Assembly: GCF_018143015.1 (NCBI RefSeq)
Contig: NC_054758.1
Coordinates: 5,567,001-5,631,000 of the forward strand
Origin: Lytechinus variegatus
Lineage: Eukaryota > Echinodermata > Echinoidea > Temnopleuroida > Toxopneustidae
Length of the DNA stretch: 64,000 nt
Direction: 5' to 3'
Shown: in pieces, positions 1-12,800 of the stretch
How the letters are laid out: each line of letters begins with the position of its first letter
How positions within the stretch are numbered: position 1 is the stretch's first letter
Position numbers and translations under genes: made by a program
The notes under the pieces: model-generated
Databases searched by the model: none
Seen by the model: the letters and a program-made list of their open reading frames with translations, nothing else
What the model was told of the DNA's origin: nothing

Positions 1-239
1 AGCACCCTCTGTAAATCTGGTGGAAAAGTGGAAATTATATTTTGCTGATAAAATTTCTCGTGACAAATATTATCTTCATTTTGTTGTGAAAACCTTTTTC
101 TTCTTCTTCTTCATTTCATTTCATTTTCAAATTCAAGCCAGCACCCCGCCGTGTTCTTACGGTCCTGGTTTATTTTCACGCTTTATTTTTTGTTACTGAA
201 AAGATGGGGGCTATCCTGGCAACTCGTCTTGCTACTCAC

Positions 240-582
240 CTTCTGATCTTTGCTTCCTTGCCACTGAAGACAAACTTGATTCCAGAGACACCAACGGCAC
301 CCCCGAATGACTTCGACAGGACGTTCCACCAGCTAGGTTTCTCGAGGTCGTGTCCCTGGTCTCTTGCTTGATGCGTCCATCCATCGAGGTCAGACTGTCC
401 AGTGGCTACAGCGCCTCCTGGATCACAGGGAGACATCGAAAAGACACGGTTGTCGCACGAGGCCCCTAGAGCCATGTTCAGCTTCTTCATAGAAGTTCTA
501 GAAGAAGGTGAAACTCGAGCCAGTTGCCTCTTGCAGTGGAGCTTTTCGTGGAAGGATTTGTCGGATGTTTTATCCGACGATT
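240..582 (-). CDS. Probable coding exon of an unrecognised gene (partial, runs off left edge)
   Basis: On the minus strand a reading frame is open from about 582 down to 240 and ends exactly at a strong splice donor (AG|GTGAGT; exon end at 240, phase 2). The frame has a varied, protein-like composition: a basic stretch (HEKLHCKRQLAR), then Met residues at 490 and 475 (MKKLNMALGAS), then a mixed Gly/Asp/Ser segment (SMSPCDPGGAVATG) and a Trp pair (KPSWWNVLSKSFGG). A weak acceptor (CCTTTAG) lies just upstream near 583, so it may be an internal exon; alternatively translation starts at Met 490 or 475. I recognise no domain. The rest of the gene would lie left of the window. It could still be a chance frame, since no second exon is visible in bases 1-235. 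Confidence 0.4.
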
Positions 583-2064
583 ACTAAAGGTACTGTGCTT
601 CTTAGTTAATCAACATCAAGGAAGGTGCCAGAGTCTACAACCTGGCTGTCAGACTAAATGTGTTGGAGACACGATCCTTTGCGGGCCGTTGCAGAAGAAT
701 GCCAACCCCCAAAGTCAAATGCATACAAGTTCCGAATGTGTGTTTTTATTGAGTGAAAATTAAGATGCCTTTGCTTACAACTGTCTCTTTAGACTCAAAG
801 TAAAAATGATTGGAAAAATATTAACTTCTGCATGCTCTAAAAAAAAACATCACAAAGTTCTTGGTGTAAAAAGCGATCCTATAGCGGTGCACTTACGAAC
901 TAAAAATTCGCCTATAAAATCCGAAGGTAGATCTGTGCAGAACGTTTAAACATGTTTAAATGAAAAAGGGGCATATATCAAAATAAAGACGTTTCTAAAT
1001 TTAATGTAGAAATCACTCAGATATTTGATGATAGCGTTTCGAATAACCTGTATACAGATGTAGGTGATCTGTTGGTGGGAAATTATAGCATGGGTCTATC
1101 GATCTCTTGTTTAAAGGTTTGAACAGCGTCCGATGAAAATCGCTTGGAACGAAGTCGTCAAACTTCAGGAGACTATGGAATTTTCACTTAGTTTGTGATT
1201 TTTTTACTTCAAGAGATAGTTTCTTCTCAGTTCTGTCTTAGATGGTCGGGTCCAGCACAAACTTATCTGAAGTTCGGTCTATTAACGGATGTGATGAACT
1301 CAATCCCTCCAATGATTTATTAATTTCTGCAGATATTATACTCGTCCTTACACGGGCGGAATGTTGAAGAAAAAATATCAAAGTCGGATCAAGGAAGATC
1401 ATTATCATCGCGGGATACTGTTGCACTTCTATAAATCAAAATAAAAATCTTTAAAGATGGCAAACGACGAAAGCTTGCGCTGTGTTTTCTGATCTTCAAA
1501 TCAGTTTACTCATTTTCAATTTACAGGAGTAGGCCTAATGACCATGATTCCCTTCCGCGACTCTGCCATCTAAGAGAAAGCAAACACTGTCGTTTTTAAT
1601 TTGGCTCCACCGGTAAAGATTCGAGTTCAAAATTGGTTCAGCATGAAAAACTTTAAAAGGCCTCCGCTTTCACCGATTCCCATTAAAGTCGCGAGGATGC
1701 AGTCACACCTACAAAACAGGCCTATGACCGATCAAAATAACAACCTTATATTTTCAATGACAATATCATCGACGAATTGGTATCGGTTATCTGGGTGTGA
1801 CTGCTTCATGATACTAGTGTAGAAATGTATCTCGAGTACTGTTTGCGAAAATGAATTGAGCGTTGCGTTTTCTCATTAATTAACAATAATGGGTTTCCAT
1901 TGTGCTGGGCATGAAGAGTGCATCGAAATGAGACAGAGGGAGCAAATAATGTCACATGTTGTGTGCGGCCGATAGGGAAAGGGTGTGGTTGTTGTGTGAA
2001 TATTTTGTGTGTGTGTGTGGAGGGGGGGGGGGGGTGCCGAGGTCATGTGCTCCAATGCCCCGTC
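583..2064. other. Non-coding stretch, no gene recognised
   Basis: Only short frames on both strands, without splice context or recognisable domains. Near 2010-2035 there is a (GT)n run followed by a G-rich run. Nothing else supportable. Confidence 0.5.
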
Positions 2065-2486
2065 TAAAGGCGACCGCACACCTTACGATTGGTCTGCGAC
2101 CCGATTTCAGAATAAAATGTAGTAGACTTTGATGCTAATTGAGACTTGGAATATCTTTACTGCGTAATGTTCTAAACCATCGTACGAATACCTTTGTTCA
2201 AATCTGCGACTATATGCTATTATCCTTCTTAGAATAAAAGCGAATGTAATATCTAGTCGTAATGACGTCATAGCAGTCGTAAGATTGGCTACGATTTGAA
2301 ACTAATTTGACCTTTACTCGAAAAAAAGGCTTGCTATCTTTCAAAATGGTTATATTAGTATACTTTCAATTAATTTCAACCTCAAATAAAATGATATGTT
2401 CCATTCACATATTCAGAAAATGAGAAAAATGCGATTTGTTCCAAAATCCGATCGCGAACAGTCGTAAGGTGTGCGGTGGCCTTTTA
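2065..2486. mobile_element. MITE-like inverted-repeat element (AAAGGCGACCGCACACC ends)
   Basis: The two ends are inverted copies about 40 bp long: the left reads AAAGGCGACCGCACACCTTACG and the right reads its complement with a few changes. The 340-bp interior is AT-rich and has no coding capacity. This is the form of a non-autonomous DNA transposon. Confidence 0.7.
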
Positions 2487-2567
2487 ATGCACAAAATAAA
2501 AGTCAGAGGTTTGATTCCCTACGTAGAAATGCTAAAGGCAATGTTGATAGCAATCTTTTCGTTTAAA

Positions 2568-2700
2568 TTTATGTGTGTGTATATGTGCGTGTGTGTATGG
2601 GAAAGAGAGGGAGAGAGAGATAGAGAGAACAGAGGAGGGGTCGAGATGAGGGTAAGAGAGCGCGAGAGAAGGAAAGAGAGAGAGAGATCGAGCGGGGGAG
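2568..2700 (+). repeat. GT- then GA-rich simple sequence
   Basis: A GTGT tract at 2570-2600 passes into a GAGA-rich purine tract to about 2700. The overlapping 104-residue frame is low complexity and is not a gene. Confidence 0.8.
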
Positions 2701-2858
2701 GGGGTGGATGTGGTAGGACTCCAACAGATGAATATAATGAAGAATTATAGTGATGGATGGAAAACGAAGAGAAGGATGGAGGATTCAGAAGAAAATTAAA
2801 AGGTGAGACGGAGGAGGAAGAAGAGGAGGAGGAGAAAATACATCAGGGTCCCACTTCA

Positions 2859-3470
2859 TTAAAGGACAAGTCCACCCCAACAAAAAGTTGATTTGAAAAA
2901 AGAAAAGGAGAAAAATCCAACAAGCAAAACACTGAAAATTAAATCAAACTCGGATGTAAAATAAGAAAGTTAAATATGACATTTTAAAGTTTAGCTTAAT
3001 TTCACAAACAGTTGTATGCACATCCCGGTCGGTATGCAAATTGGCAGACTGATGACGTCACCCACTCACTATTTCTTTGTATTTTATTATATGAAATATT
3101 CTAATTTTCTCCCCCTTGTCAAGTGAAACAAAGTTTCATTTCTCCCTGAACATGTGGAATTACCATTGTTTTAACAGTTTATGGTTAAGTTAAGTTGGTC
3201 CTTCTTGTCAAGTCTGTAAAAATTGAAAAATTGTATTATTCAAACAATAAAAAACAAAAGAAATAGTGAGTGATGAACATCATCGACTCTCTTATTTGCA
3301 TATCGCTGAGTTGTGCATTTAACTATTTTGTGAAAAATAAGCGAAACTTAAAAATGTCATAACTTTCTTATTTTACATCCGATTTCGATGAACTTTGCAG
3401 CGTTATGTTTGTTTGATTTTTCTCTATCGATTCAAATCTACACTTTTCTTGGGTGGACTTGACCTTTAAG
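2859..3470. mobile_element. Inverted-repeat element, family A (TTAAAGG..AAGTCCACC ends)
   Basis: Begins TTAAAGGACAAGTCCACCCC and ends with the inverse GGTGGACTTGACCTTTAA. The two halves are inverted copies of each other over most of about 600 bp, including the words for AAATTTCATCAAAATCGGAT and ATAACTTTCTTATTTTACAT. Further copies in this window: 9000-9408 (partial), 14698-15307, 20568-21158, 37790-38114 and 60143-60754. No coding capacity; a foldback or MITE-type DNA transposon. Confidence 0.8.
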
Positions 3471-5001
3471 ACTTGTATATAGTAACAAAATAATGAACGG
3501 TTGCTATGACAAATGTTAAAATCGGCCGATCAGATTGGAGGATTTCAGTAGCTTTTAACTGTTATTGCAAATGTGTTATTGTAACAAGTGCTCATGGCGC
3601 GAGTGCATGTAAGACTACACCAACAATTATTTTGCAATTAAAATGCATGTACACACTAATTACAAGATTACAAAAGTACACAAAATTAATACTGTTTGTC
3701 TGCATGTGCACTAGAATAACCTTCTGCCACTAATATTAATGCTTCTACATAATTATGCCTCTCACAATAGGCAACATGACAACAGAGGATCAGAAGGGCT
3801 TAACTAAAGATCATCGTCTCTGCTCGGCTAGACACACCGGAGTCAACATTAATTAATTACAAACTCCTAATTCACATTCGGCCAGTGCAACAATTAAGCG
3901 ATTATTTATCCGATGATAATTAAAGCAAGTATTATGGGAATGAACATTCAGTTTATGGATTACTGTGAAGGCATGCACATGGATCACATTTTATTATTTT
4001 TTTATTTTGATTTTTTTTAATTCATTTATTTTTTACTTTACATTCCTAATGCGATCTGATCATGCTGATAGACCGAACATTCCTCTCCTCGTTCATTGGC
4101 CTCTAACTCAATCAGAGGCGACGTCACGTGTGAAACAAACAGAAAATTGCGGAGAAAAAAATATGAAAAAGGTGATGGAGAAAAAGAAGAAGGGAGGATA
4201 TTACAAAAAAAAACGAGAGAAGGGTATGAGGCTATGAGCCATGAATAAGTACTCTAATTATAATTGAGGAAATTTATTATGTAGTATTTGGGTCGTATTG
4301 CCCCCGCCCAAATCCAAATATCCTCTGACCCCGCCCCTGACTATCGATTGCAAGGCCCGACAATGTAAAATATTACAAAACCAAAAATAATTGTTTGATA
4401 TTTTTTAGTGGAGTAATAAGATGGCTTCTTTTTTTCAAAATTTAAAAAGTGAATTGTATTTCCATTATATTTGTAATATGCTTTCTTTCTTTCTCTACGT
4501 ATTTTTATTTCGAAACAATTAATTTAGGGGACCAGATATGGCGCATCGGGCAAAATTCCAATACTGTGATAGATTTTGACAATATTCAGAAAACAATATT
4601 CACCCTTTCCTTTTTCCTTCCTTTCCTCCTTTTTTCTTGGCCGTGAAAATTTGGGGTCAATGGAACTCAGGCACTTCCTTTATAGGCCTACGAAAGTGCA
4701 TGCCTTTAGTGAGCGACGATCATGAGGGGGAGGGCATGTCCACCTCAAATTTCGACTTGGAGAGAGGATCCCCGGACCCCCCCCCCCCCCGATCGAGGGG
4801 CAAAATCGAATTCTCACAATACATCGCCGCACACGATCCCCTTTATTATTTTTTTTCATATCGTCTGTACAGGGGTCGACGGTCTTTCCTTTTCCTCGTA
4901 TCCCCGAGTCGGTCATCAACCGAGAGACAATTCATCACAATAACTTATTCGATTTTGACCCGGGGATTTTTACTATATTTGTTCGGTCTAATACATATCA
5001 C
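3471..5001. other. Non-coding stretch, no gene recognised
   Basis: AT-rich sequence with T-rich runs (about 3990-4050) and a poly-C run near 4780. Short frames here are not supported by codon pattern, splice sites or known domains. Confidence 0.5.
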
Positions 5002-6274
5002 CAGTGGGCCGGCGTAGCTAGGATTTTTTTCCTGGGGGGGGGGGGCACCGGCCATTTTTCCGGTGTGTGTTTACGTGTCACAAGGGCGGATCCGACTTTC
5101 GCCAATAAGGGACGGGGCCCGAAATTATCTTCACCTATATTTTCCCTAAACAGTCATTTCTTAGTTTTATTCTTATAAAACAAAATAAACATGAAATAAT
5201 CTCAAAAGCCTCATAAAAAGTGCGAGCGCGAAGCGCGAGCCATTTTTTTTTACTTTCATGTATTTTGTCCTGAAAATTTCAATTCCAGGCAATGTTATGT
5301 GTGATCCTGAAAAAGATTTGTATGTAACTAGATGGTTAAACGAGCAGAACTTTGTATTGATTGTTCTAGCATTATCGAAAATGGACCTGTTAAGGACTGC
5401 TTACAGTTACCCACGAAGACGATATATGTTTCAATAATGCGAGCGCGAAGCGCGAGCAATTTTTTTTTGACATTCCAACCTAAGAAAATGGTTATTCTAA
5501 GCACTTTTTGTATTAATAAATGGGATAGGTATGTAACTAAACAATTGATGCAAGCGCGAAGCGCGAGAGAAAGAAAATTGAGATTTTAGACCTAAAAACA
5601 GGACACTCTATTCATATTTTGTAAATCATAAATAGGATATAGTTAATTGGGTATCATTAATAATGCGATCGTGAAGCGTGAGCAGACAATTATTGATATT
5701 CTGATGTGAAACTGGATAATTTAAGTACATTTTAAATAAAGAACATGCATGTTTTAGATTTAGACCTAGAATCTAGGCATTCTGAATACATTCGTTTAAT
5801 GGAACAGTTATGGAATTCACGTAGACAATATGAACTTGGCAAATCAAACGATGTGATCACGCAGCATGAGCTTAAAATGCTGATATGTAGACCATAAAAC
5901 GGACATTTTACAGAGCACTTAAATTTGTAATGAAAAAAAAAATAATGAAAGCTCGATGTCCGAGCTAAAATATGTTTTGTATATTGACTTCAAAACTTGA
6001 AGATATGAATCTCATCGAACAGGCATTTCTGGCGCGAAGTGCAAGCAAAAATTGTATATAGTAACATGAAAGATTTTTTTTAATGCAAATCTTCCCCTCA
6101 CATTATTTCATTCACTCGTCTCCTCTTATTTTCCTCTTCTGTCTTTCTTCTTCTTTTCCTTTTTTCTTTTCCTCTTCTCCTTTTTTTTTGCTCTGCCAAT
6201 TTTTTTCTGGGGGGGACACACCAAATCTCCGGGGGGGGGGGGGCAGGCCCCCCCTCCCCGTAGCTACGCCACTG
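5002..6274. mobile_element. hAT-like non-autonomous element with periodic GCGAGCGCGAAGCGCGAGC palindromes
   Basis: Starts CAGTGGGCCGGCGTAGCTA and ends TAGCTACGCCACTG, an imperfect terminal inverted repeat. Flanking 8-mers are CATATCAC (left) and AGTATCAC (right), sharing TATCAC, which fits a decayed 8-bp target duplication as made by hAT transposases. The interior has poly-G/poly-C near both ends and about seven spaced copies, progressively decayed, of a GC-rich palindromic word (best copies at about 5222, 5440 and 5552) in otherwise AT-rich DNA. A better preserved relative sits at 40415-41655. No transposase is encoded. Confidence 0.75.
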
Positions 6275-6408
6275 AGTATCACAGCCGGCTAATTGTCATT
6301 TCTGCTTGTCCTTTTGATCAATCCATTTTTTTTTTATTAAGTGCAAAAAACATCAGAATTACAAAATAATATAAAACACTGCACAGAATCGAGGAAATAA
6401 AGCAATAA

Positions 6409-6720
6409 TTGGCGATGATTATGATGATGTTGTTTTTTATGATGATGATGATGTTGTGGATGATGATGGTAATGATAATGATTGATGTTGACGATGATGA
6501 TGGCGAAGACTATACGATAATTTTGATAGTGATAATGATGACAACGACGCCTGGTGATGGAGATGATGATGATGATAGGTGGTGGTGGTGATGATGACGA
6601 TGGTATTGATAATGATATGATGTTGATGGTGATTATCATGAAGATTAGGAGATGATGATGAGGATGAGGACGGGATGGTGTATGATGATGATGATGATAA
6701 TGTTAATTAAAATAAAAATT
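6409..6720. repeat. GAT/ATG trinucleotide microsatellite
   Basis: Degenerate (GAT)n on the + strand, ending about 150 bases before the GSKIP start codon. The Asp/Met or Ile/His-rich frames over it are low-complexity artefacts. It may lie in the GSKIP promoter or 5' UTR. Confidence 0.9.
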
Positions 6721-6875
6721 ATGACGATAATAATTATGACAAAATAATGAATTATAATATATCAATAACATCACATCAACATCAGACAGCAAGAACATTA
6801 TTTCAAGACAGTCAAGCAAAAATAACACTCCTATTACAACGCACATGGCCTGCCATACAATTTTCATGTTGCAAG

Positions 6876-9800
6876 ATGGCATCTGACACGGACAGTAGTC
6901 TGCTCAATGAAAGTGACATAAAACTGATGAAAATCGAAGCTGATGCAGCTGTTCAGGAAGTAGCATTTGCCGTAAAACATGTGGAAATATCTTCCAAGTT
7001 ACCCGCTTCAGACGATGTCGTGTACCTCAACATAGTCACCAAGGAAAATGACACGTTTTGCATCGAACTCACAGTGCAAGGCTTTCGGGTAAGTGGACTG
7101 AAGGAGTGAAGCGAGTGACAGGAATAGCCGGGCCGCTCAAGACCGCGGCAGTCGTCTGTCGAGTTCCGCTATTCGGCTTGAATTGATCGTGATTCGTTGA
7201 CGTCGCGTCGTTGAGTCATCTGCACTGATCAGTAACAGTTTCAATTGCCGAATAGTAGAACTGTACAGACCCTGGTACAATTTCTGGTTTTGATTATCTC
7301 TTGTCATTTTTGTTACTTAATTATTGATGTCATGATCATCATCATGTTGTTGATTAATGATTGTCTTATTTCAACTTTCAAGATTGTTAATTATTTTAAT
7401 TGATGAATTAATTAGAAAAAATTAACTTGTGTGAGTTTACGTTGGTCATTGGTGCAAGTTTATTGTGAAATTGAGGGGGTTGGGGGCTGGGGATGAACTT
7501 CAGGATTAAATATTCTCAGTTACAATTTTTTACATCCAAACTAAGTAAAAGGTAAACACAGACTGACAGAGGTCAGAAATCAGATGCAGACCTTCTTTAT
7601 CAATTAGAGATCTAATTCATATCTTTACCTCTTTTTTCTTTCAAAATTTCTTTTCTTTTCCTTTTCCTCTGATTCTGTATATTTGGAAAAGTCATCCTTT
7701 CCAAAAGTTGGTCTGTAATTTTACAGCTACATGTACATACATGTAGCTATGTGACAATGCTAGATTTTGTATTTTTTAATGTGATCTCACTGTTGAAATA
7801 GGCAAATATATTTGCTCCATGACAGTAGAGGCCACTAGACTAGACTGCCTCCCCCCCCCACCGCCACTCATCGTCGAAGGTGAGTTCCCAACTAAGTCTC
7901 AAATGAATCATTTGAGACCTCATTCTCCATCACAGACAATATAGTTCCCCCAGCGGGGGTTGGGGGGATGGCATTTACATTGACGAACGGATACCATGCA
8001 CGACCCAAAGAACATGTAAAAAGGATGTTGTTGTCAAGATTGGGCATGTTACGTATATAACGTAATAAGGGTATCAAAAACAATAAAATAATGAAAAAAG
8101 GGTATCTATTTTGCGAAAAAAGAAAACAAAATTGTGCAAGCCCATTCTTGCTTCCACCAACAGAGGACCATACATGTACAAGACTGCGATTGGGCAAATA
8201 TTACTCTTTAAAGGGATAGTCCAGGATGAAAAGATTTATATCTAAATAAATAAGAGTAAAATTCACAGAGCAAAATGCTGAAAATTTCATCAAAATCGGA
8301 TAACAAATAACAAAGTTTTTGAATTTTAAAGTTTATCAATATTTTGTGAAAATAGTTATATGCACATCATCATGAATATTCATTATGTGAGCTGATGATG
8401 TTCTGTCCCCACTTTCCATTTCCCTAATGTTATTACATAAAATCACAATTTTTTTTATTTTTTCTTTGTAGATGTTGTGTCTCCATTATGATGAAAAAAG
8501 TTGTGGCAGAAAAAAAGTAATGCACTTAATCAGTTGTCGATCCAATTTTTTCAGTTCTCGGTAGAAAAATTTTGAATAAAACTTAAAATACAAAAGAACA
8601 AGTGGAGATATGACATCTTCAGCCCAGTTAATGAATATTCATAAAGACATACCTAGCACTGTTTCACCTGAATAATGCAAATCTTTGAAATAACTTTGTT
8701 ATAAATGTGTTATCCGATTTTGATCAAATTTTCTGCATTTTGCTCTGTGAATTACACTCTATTTATTGAGATATAAATATCTCCAGCCTGGACTGGTATA
8801 GAAGTCCTTGCTACGGTTAAATTGTAGCCCTGGGAGACAGGTACATGTATTTCGTGAATTTTCTGCTTATTGATGCCTCGGTCACATTTGATCTACGGTG
8901 GCCGTACAGCGAGTCGAAAACAGCCGTTTTATTGATATTAATTCAAACCACCTATATGTAGGCTACAAACATGTATACAGTCCGACCTCTCTTATCCGGA
9001 CATCACTCACTCACTATTTCTTTTGTATTTTATTATATGAAATATGAAATATTTTTATTTTCTCGTCATTGTCATGTGAAATGAAGTTTCATTCCTCCCT
9101 GAACACCTGTGCTTCAGGCAAGGAGGTCCTAATCGTCAAATTCGTAAAAATTGAAATATTGTATAATTCAAACAATAAAAAAACAAAAGAAGTAGTGAGA
9201 GAGTGACATCATCGACTCTCTCATTTGGATGTAACTGGCTCGTTCATATAAATATTTTGTTGAAAATTAGCAAAACTGGTCCTACTTTGAAATGTCATAA
9301 CTTTCTTACTTTACATCCGATTTTGATGAAATTTTCAGTGTTATGCTTGTTGAATTTTTCTCTTTTTATTCATATCAAGTTTTTGTTGGGGTGGACTTGT
9401 CCTTTAAGTGTTGAAATTTCAATGTGGGTGGCAAAATTGTTACAAAATGCTTAAATATATCCCTTTTATTTCCATTGACTAAAAGTGCAAGGGAAATGTA
9501 TGAGAAATGATTCACAGGGTACATGTAAGTTTGATTTTGCCCTTTCCCCTTGACACAGCGTGAAAACCAGCATTTTTACGCAAACAGATTTCTGCGAGCT
9601 TTACAAAAATGGACCGTACTCACTCAAGTGCAACATTCTGTCAAAACTTTTATACTTTCATTGGATAGGTGAGACCCATCCCCAAGATTATTTGTGAAAA
9701 AATTACCCACATGTTGTATATTTTTCAATTCCCAGGGCTTTTTCAAAGTGTAAAATTTTTTTTGATATGCACTGTAGATTGAATTGAAAAAAAAATCTTG

Positions 9801-12800
9801 GCAAGTTTGCGTCCGGATGATAGAGAGATCCGGATAAGTGGAGGCCGGATAAAAGAGGTCGGACTGTATATGGTTTGAATTGAAATTAATAAAATGGCTG
9901 TTTTCGAATTACAGTAGAGCAAATGTCATGTGACCGAGGTATAATAAACCAACTAGTTAAATCCAAGGGTAGCGTTCCCCTCTTTGTGTGTAACTGTATG
10001 ATACTATGATTGAAGTTTTATCAGTGTACAGTTCCATTGATTCACGGGCATACATATGGGGGAGGGGGGGGGGTGCTCCCCTCTCCCCCATTAAAGTTTC
10101 ATGACCAAGAAAGAAAGGAGGAAAGGAAAGAAAAAGAAAGGGAGAGAGTGAGTGAAATTCTGAATATTACCTGTAATTTTAAAATCTATCAAAAAATTAT
10201 ATTTAATCTATTTTTGGTTCCCTTGCTTTGTTCACTCGCATCCATGTCTTCAGAACTGTAGCTCCAAATTATATTATATTTTTGTATTAAAAGAGTTCAA
10301 ATTTATTTATTGATTCACTTGCTTTGCTCACTCGCATTATTTGCATGTCCTTAGTAGAACTGTTGTTCCATCCGCCATACTTGGCCCCTTAAAGTTTTTG
10401 GCTCAATTATGACACTAGTTCTATTGTACATGATTGTTACTTTAACCATCATTAGGAAAAAAAATTCTTCCCATTTGGAAGGTGAGTAATGATGACTGAT
10501 GTACTTGAGAACGGTGATCAATGACTAATAGTAGAAATGAGATCATTTTATGAGCTCCGGTAATCAAGCATTTGGAGAAATGAGAACAAGTCACACATCT
10601 ACCATCTGTTATGGCTTGGCCTATCCTAAAGATGGTTCCCCTGAATGGGGATGTTCATGTACATGTACACATGCTTTTGGTTTCTTTCTTGTTTTAAACT
10701 TGGTTTATGGATTATTCAATGAATTTTCTAATTGATTGATTAATTGATTGATTGATCAAATCAATTTGTATTATGTACAATGTATATTTTATTCATAAAT
10801 TTCATTCATAATATTCTAGTTACAACTGTACATAATCATTGATTATAAACTGTAATTCATTTATTTAATCGATATCAAAATTTATTCATAATGAATTAAT
10901 AATGCATTCATTTGTTCATTTTGAATTATATTTTTTACGCAGTTGTTTGACTTTGCAACCAAATGGCATGGTTTATACCTTGGTCACATTTGCCCTACGG
11001 CGGCCGTACGGCGAGTCGAAAACAGCCGTTTTCACATTTTACGAGCTGCATAGAGTTGGTTTGTATTAAATGAATAAAACGGCTGTTTTCGACTCGCCTT
11101 ACGGCCGCCGTAGAGTAAATGTGACCATGGTATTAGTTAGCAAAGGAGATACATTAGGGAGGATAACAATTTTTTTTTTTTTGCAAATTGATTTGGATGA
11201 TGCACTACTTTAGGGTTTTCTTTTTTGGTGAAAACAACTAAATATAAAGAAAATTTATTTGAGAATAGTACAATGACTCAAACATGGGTTATGGCAGAAT
11301 TATTTTCTTCCCTCTTTCTACAAAATTTCTACATTCATTGTTATTCCTTTTTTTCGATAAAGAAATGGAGTATTCAGTCTGTATTGGGCTATATACCTAG
11401 CATTGTAACACAGCTTTTCATTTTCAGTCTACTGAAGTCCATGACTTGATGGGCCTCAATTCACCTTTCACTGGCCTTATAGAGTTTTCATGCCTTTAAA
11501 AAATTTATCCCATTTGTGTTGTAATATGAATGTGCCTTTATGAAAGAGGTCCTGTCCAAAGAATCATTCAAAATTGAAAGTCTTGTAAAATGCACACATG
11601 TAGTACCCAAGTTGCTATCAATAATTGCACTCACTTGGTGGTTTCAAACCACCTCGATCATAAGAATCCCTGTTAAATTACGAGATCTTTTTTAGGCTGA
11701 AAAATACCCATTAATTATTCCTGCATTCACACCGCCCCGAAACATACCCTTTGGGATAAGTTCCTGAAGTTACGAGCATGCACAGTATGGTCTGATAAGC
11801 AGGCAAGACGCGAGATTCAAAATCACTAGCCCAGCAGCCACCCACGGCACCCGCGCCCAATGACACGCTGGGCTAAAAGTTCCCGTAAATTGCTGTCACT
11901 TTGCCAAAATACCTGCGACCTTGGAAACATCCCCGCGAAAGTTCTCGTAATTTCGCCAAGTACCTACTATTTTGCGGGTACATGTATTTTCTTTCGGGGA
12001 AATTACGCATAGTTTGCTTTCACATTCCCAAAATACCTGGTATTTTCTGATCGGGGTAAATTTCCTGATCAGAGAATACCTGGAACTGACGAACTTCGAG
12101 GTGGTCTGAAACCACCCACTGATATGTATGGCATGTACATGCATGCATACTATTTTAGTTTTGCATACCGTTTTTAGTTTCACCTTTGAAGCATAAATCA
12201 AAGGGCAGTTTTGACAGTTAATGAAGCAGTAAATGCTAATGGTTGTTTTAATGAGATCTTCCAAAGCAAATATGTGTACTTACAAAACATACATACTAGT
12301 ATACAGTGTATTTACATGTACACATAGAGAAAAGATCTAAGTAATGTATGAGGAGATTCAATTCAATTTCAATTCAGTTAAATACATTTTTTTTACTCTA
12401 TTCTCTCAGTCTTCTCGTTGAAGGGAATCACCTGCACAAAATAAGACGTAAAATTAGAAGCATTTTCCCCATATTTCATTCTTTTTTCCCCACTTTCTAA
12501 ATTACCTTATCACCTTTCACTGTTACTGGAATCTTCACACCAAAATACATAGTATTTGATTTGAATGAGAGTACTGTAGTAGGCCTACATGCTAGACAGT
12601 ATCAGGAAACTGTTTTTGCCCATTGCAATTTTAATTGGAACAGCCAATGGTGCAGTCAACTCTTTCTGACAACACCATGATGTATGTCTATTGGCCCTGT
12701 TCACATTTGATTGTGGTTTGACCTACTGATCAATGCAGGAACATTTCTTTTAAATTGATAAATTGTGTGTAAATTGCAAAACAGTGAAAATTGATACTAG

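Larger units (their letters stand above)
8875..9944. mobile_element. Outer hairpin element interrupted by two nested insertions
   Basis: Left arm CCTCGGTCACATTTGATCTAC through AAACAGCCGTTTTATTGA (8875-8975) is matched, inverted, by the right arm 9869-9944. An uninterrupted relative of about 157 bp is at 10976-11132, so the roughly 890 bp between the arms was inserted later (see the Tigger-like element 8978-9866). Confidence 0.75.

Noticed and set aside
6747-6875. Upstream Met (6747) as GSKIP start
   Set aside because: The added 43 residues are unconserved and follow a microsatellite; Met 6876 has better context and fits family length.
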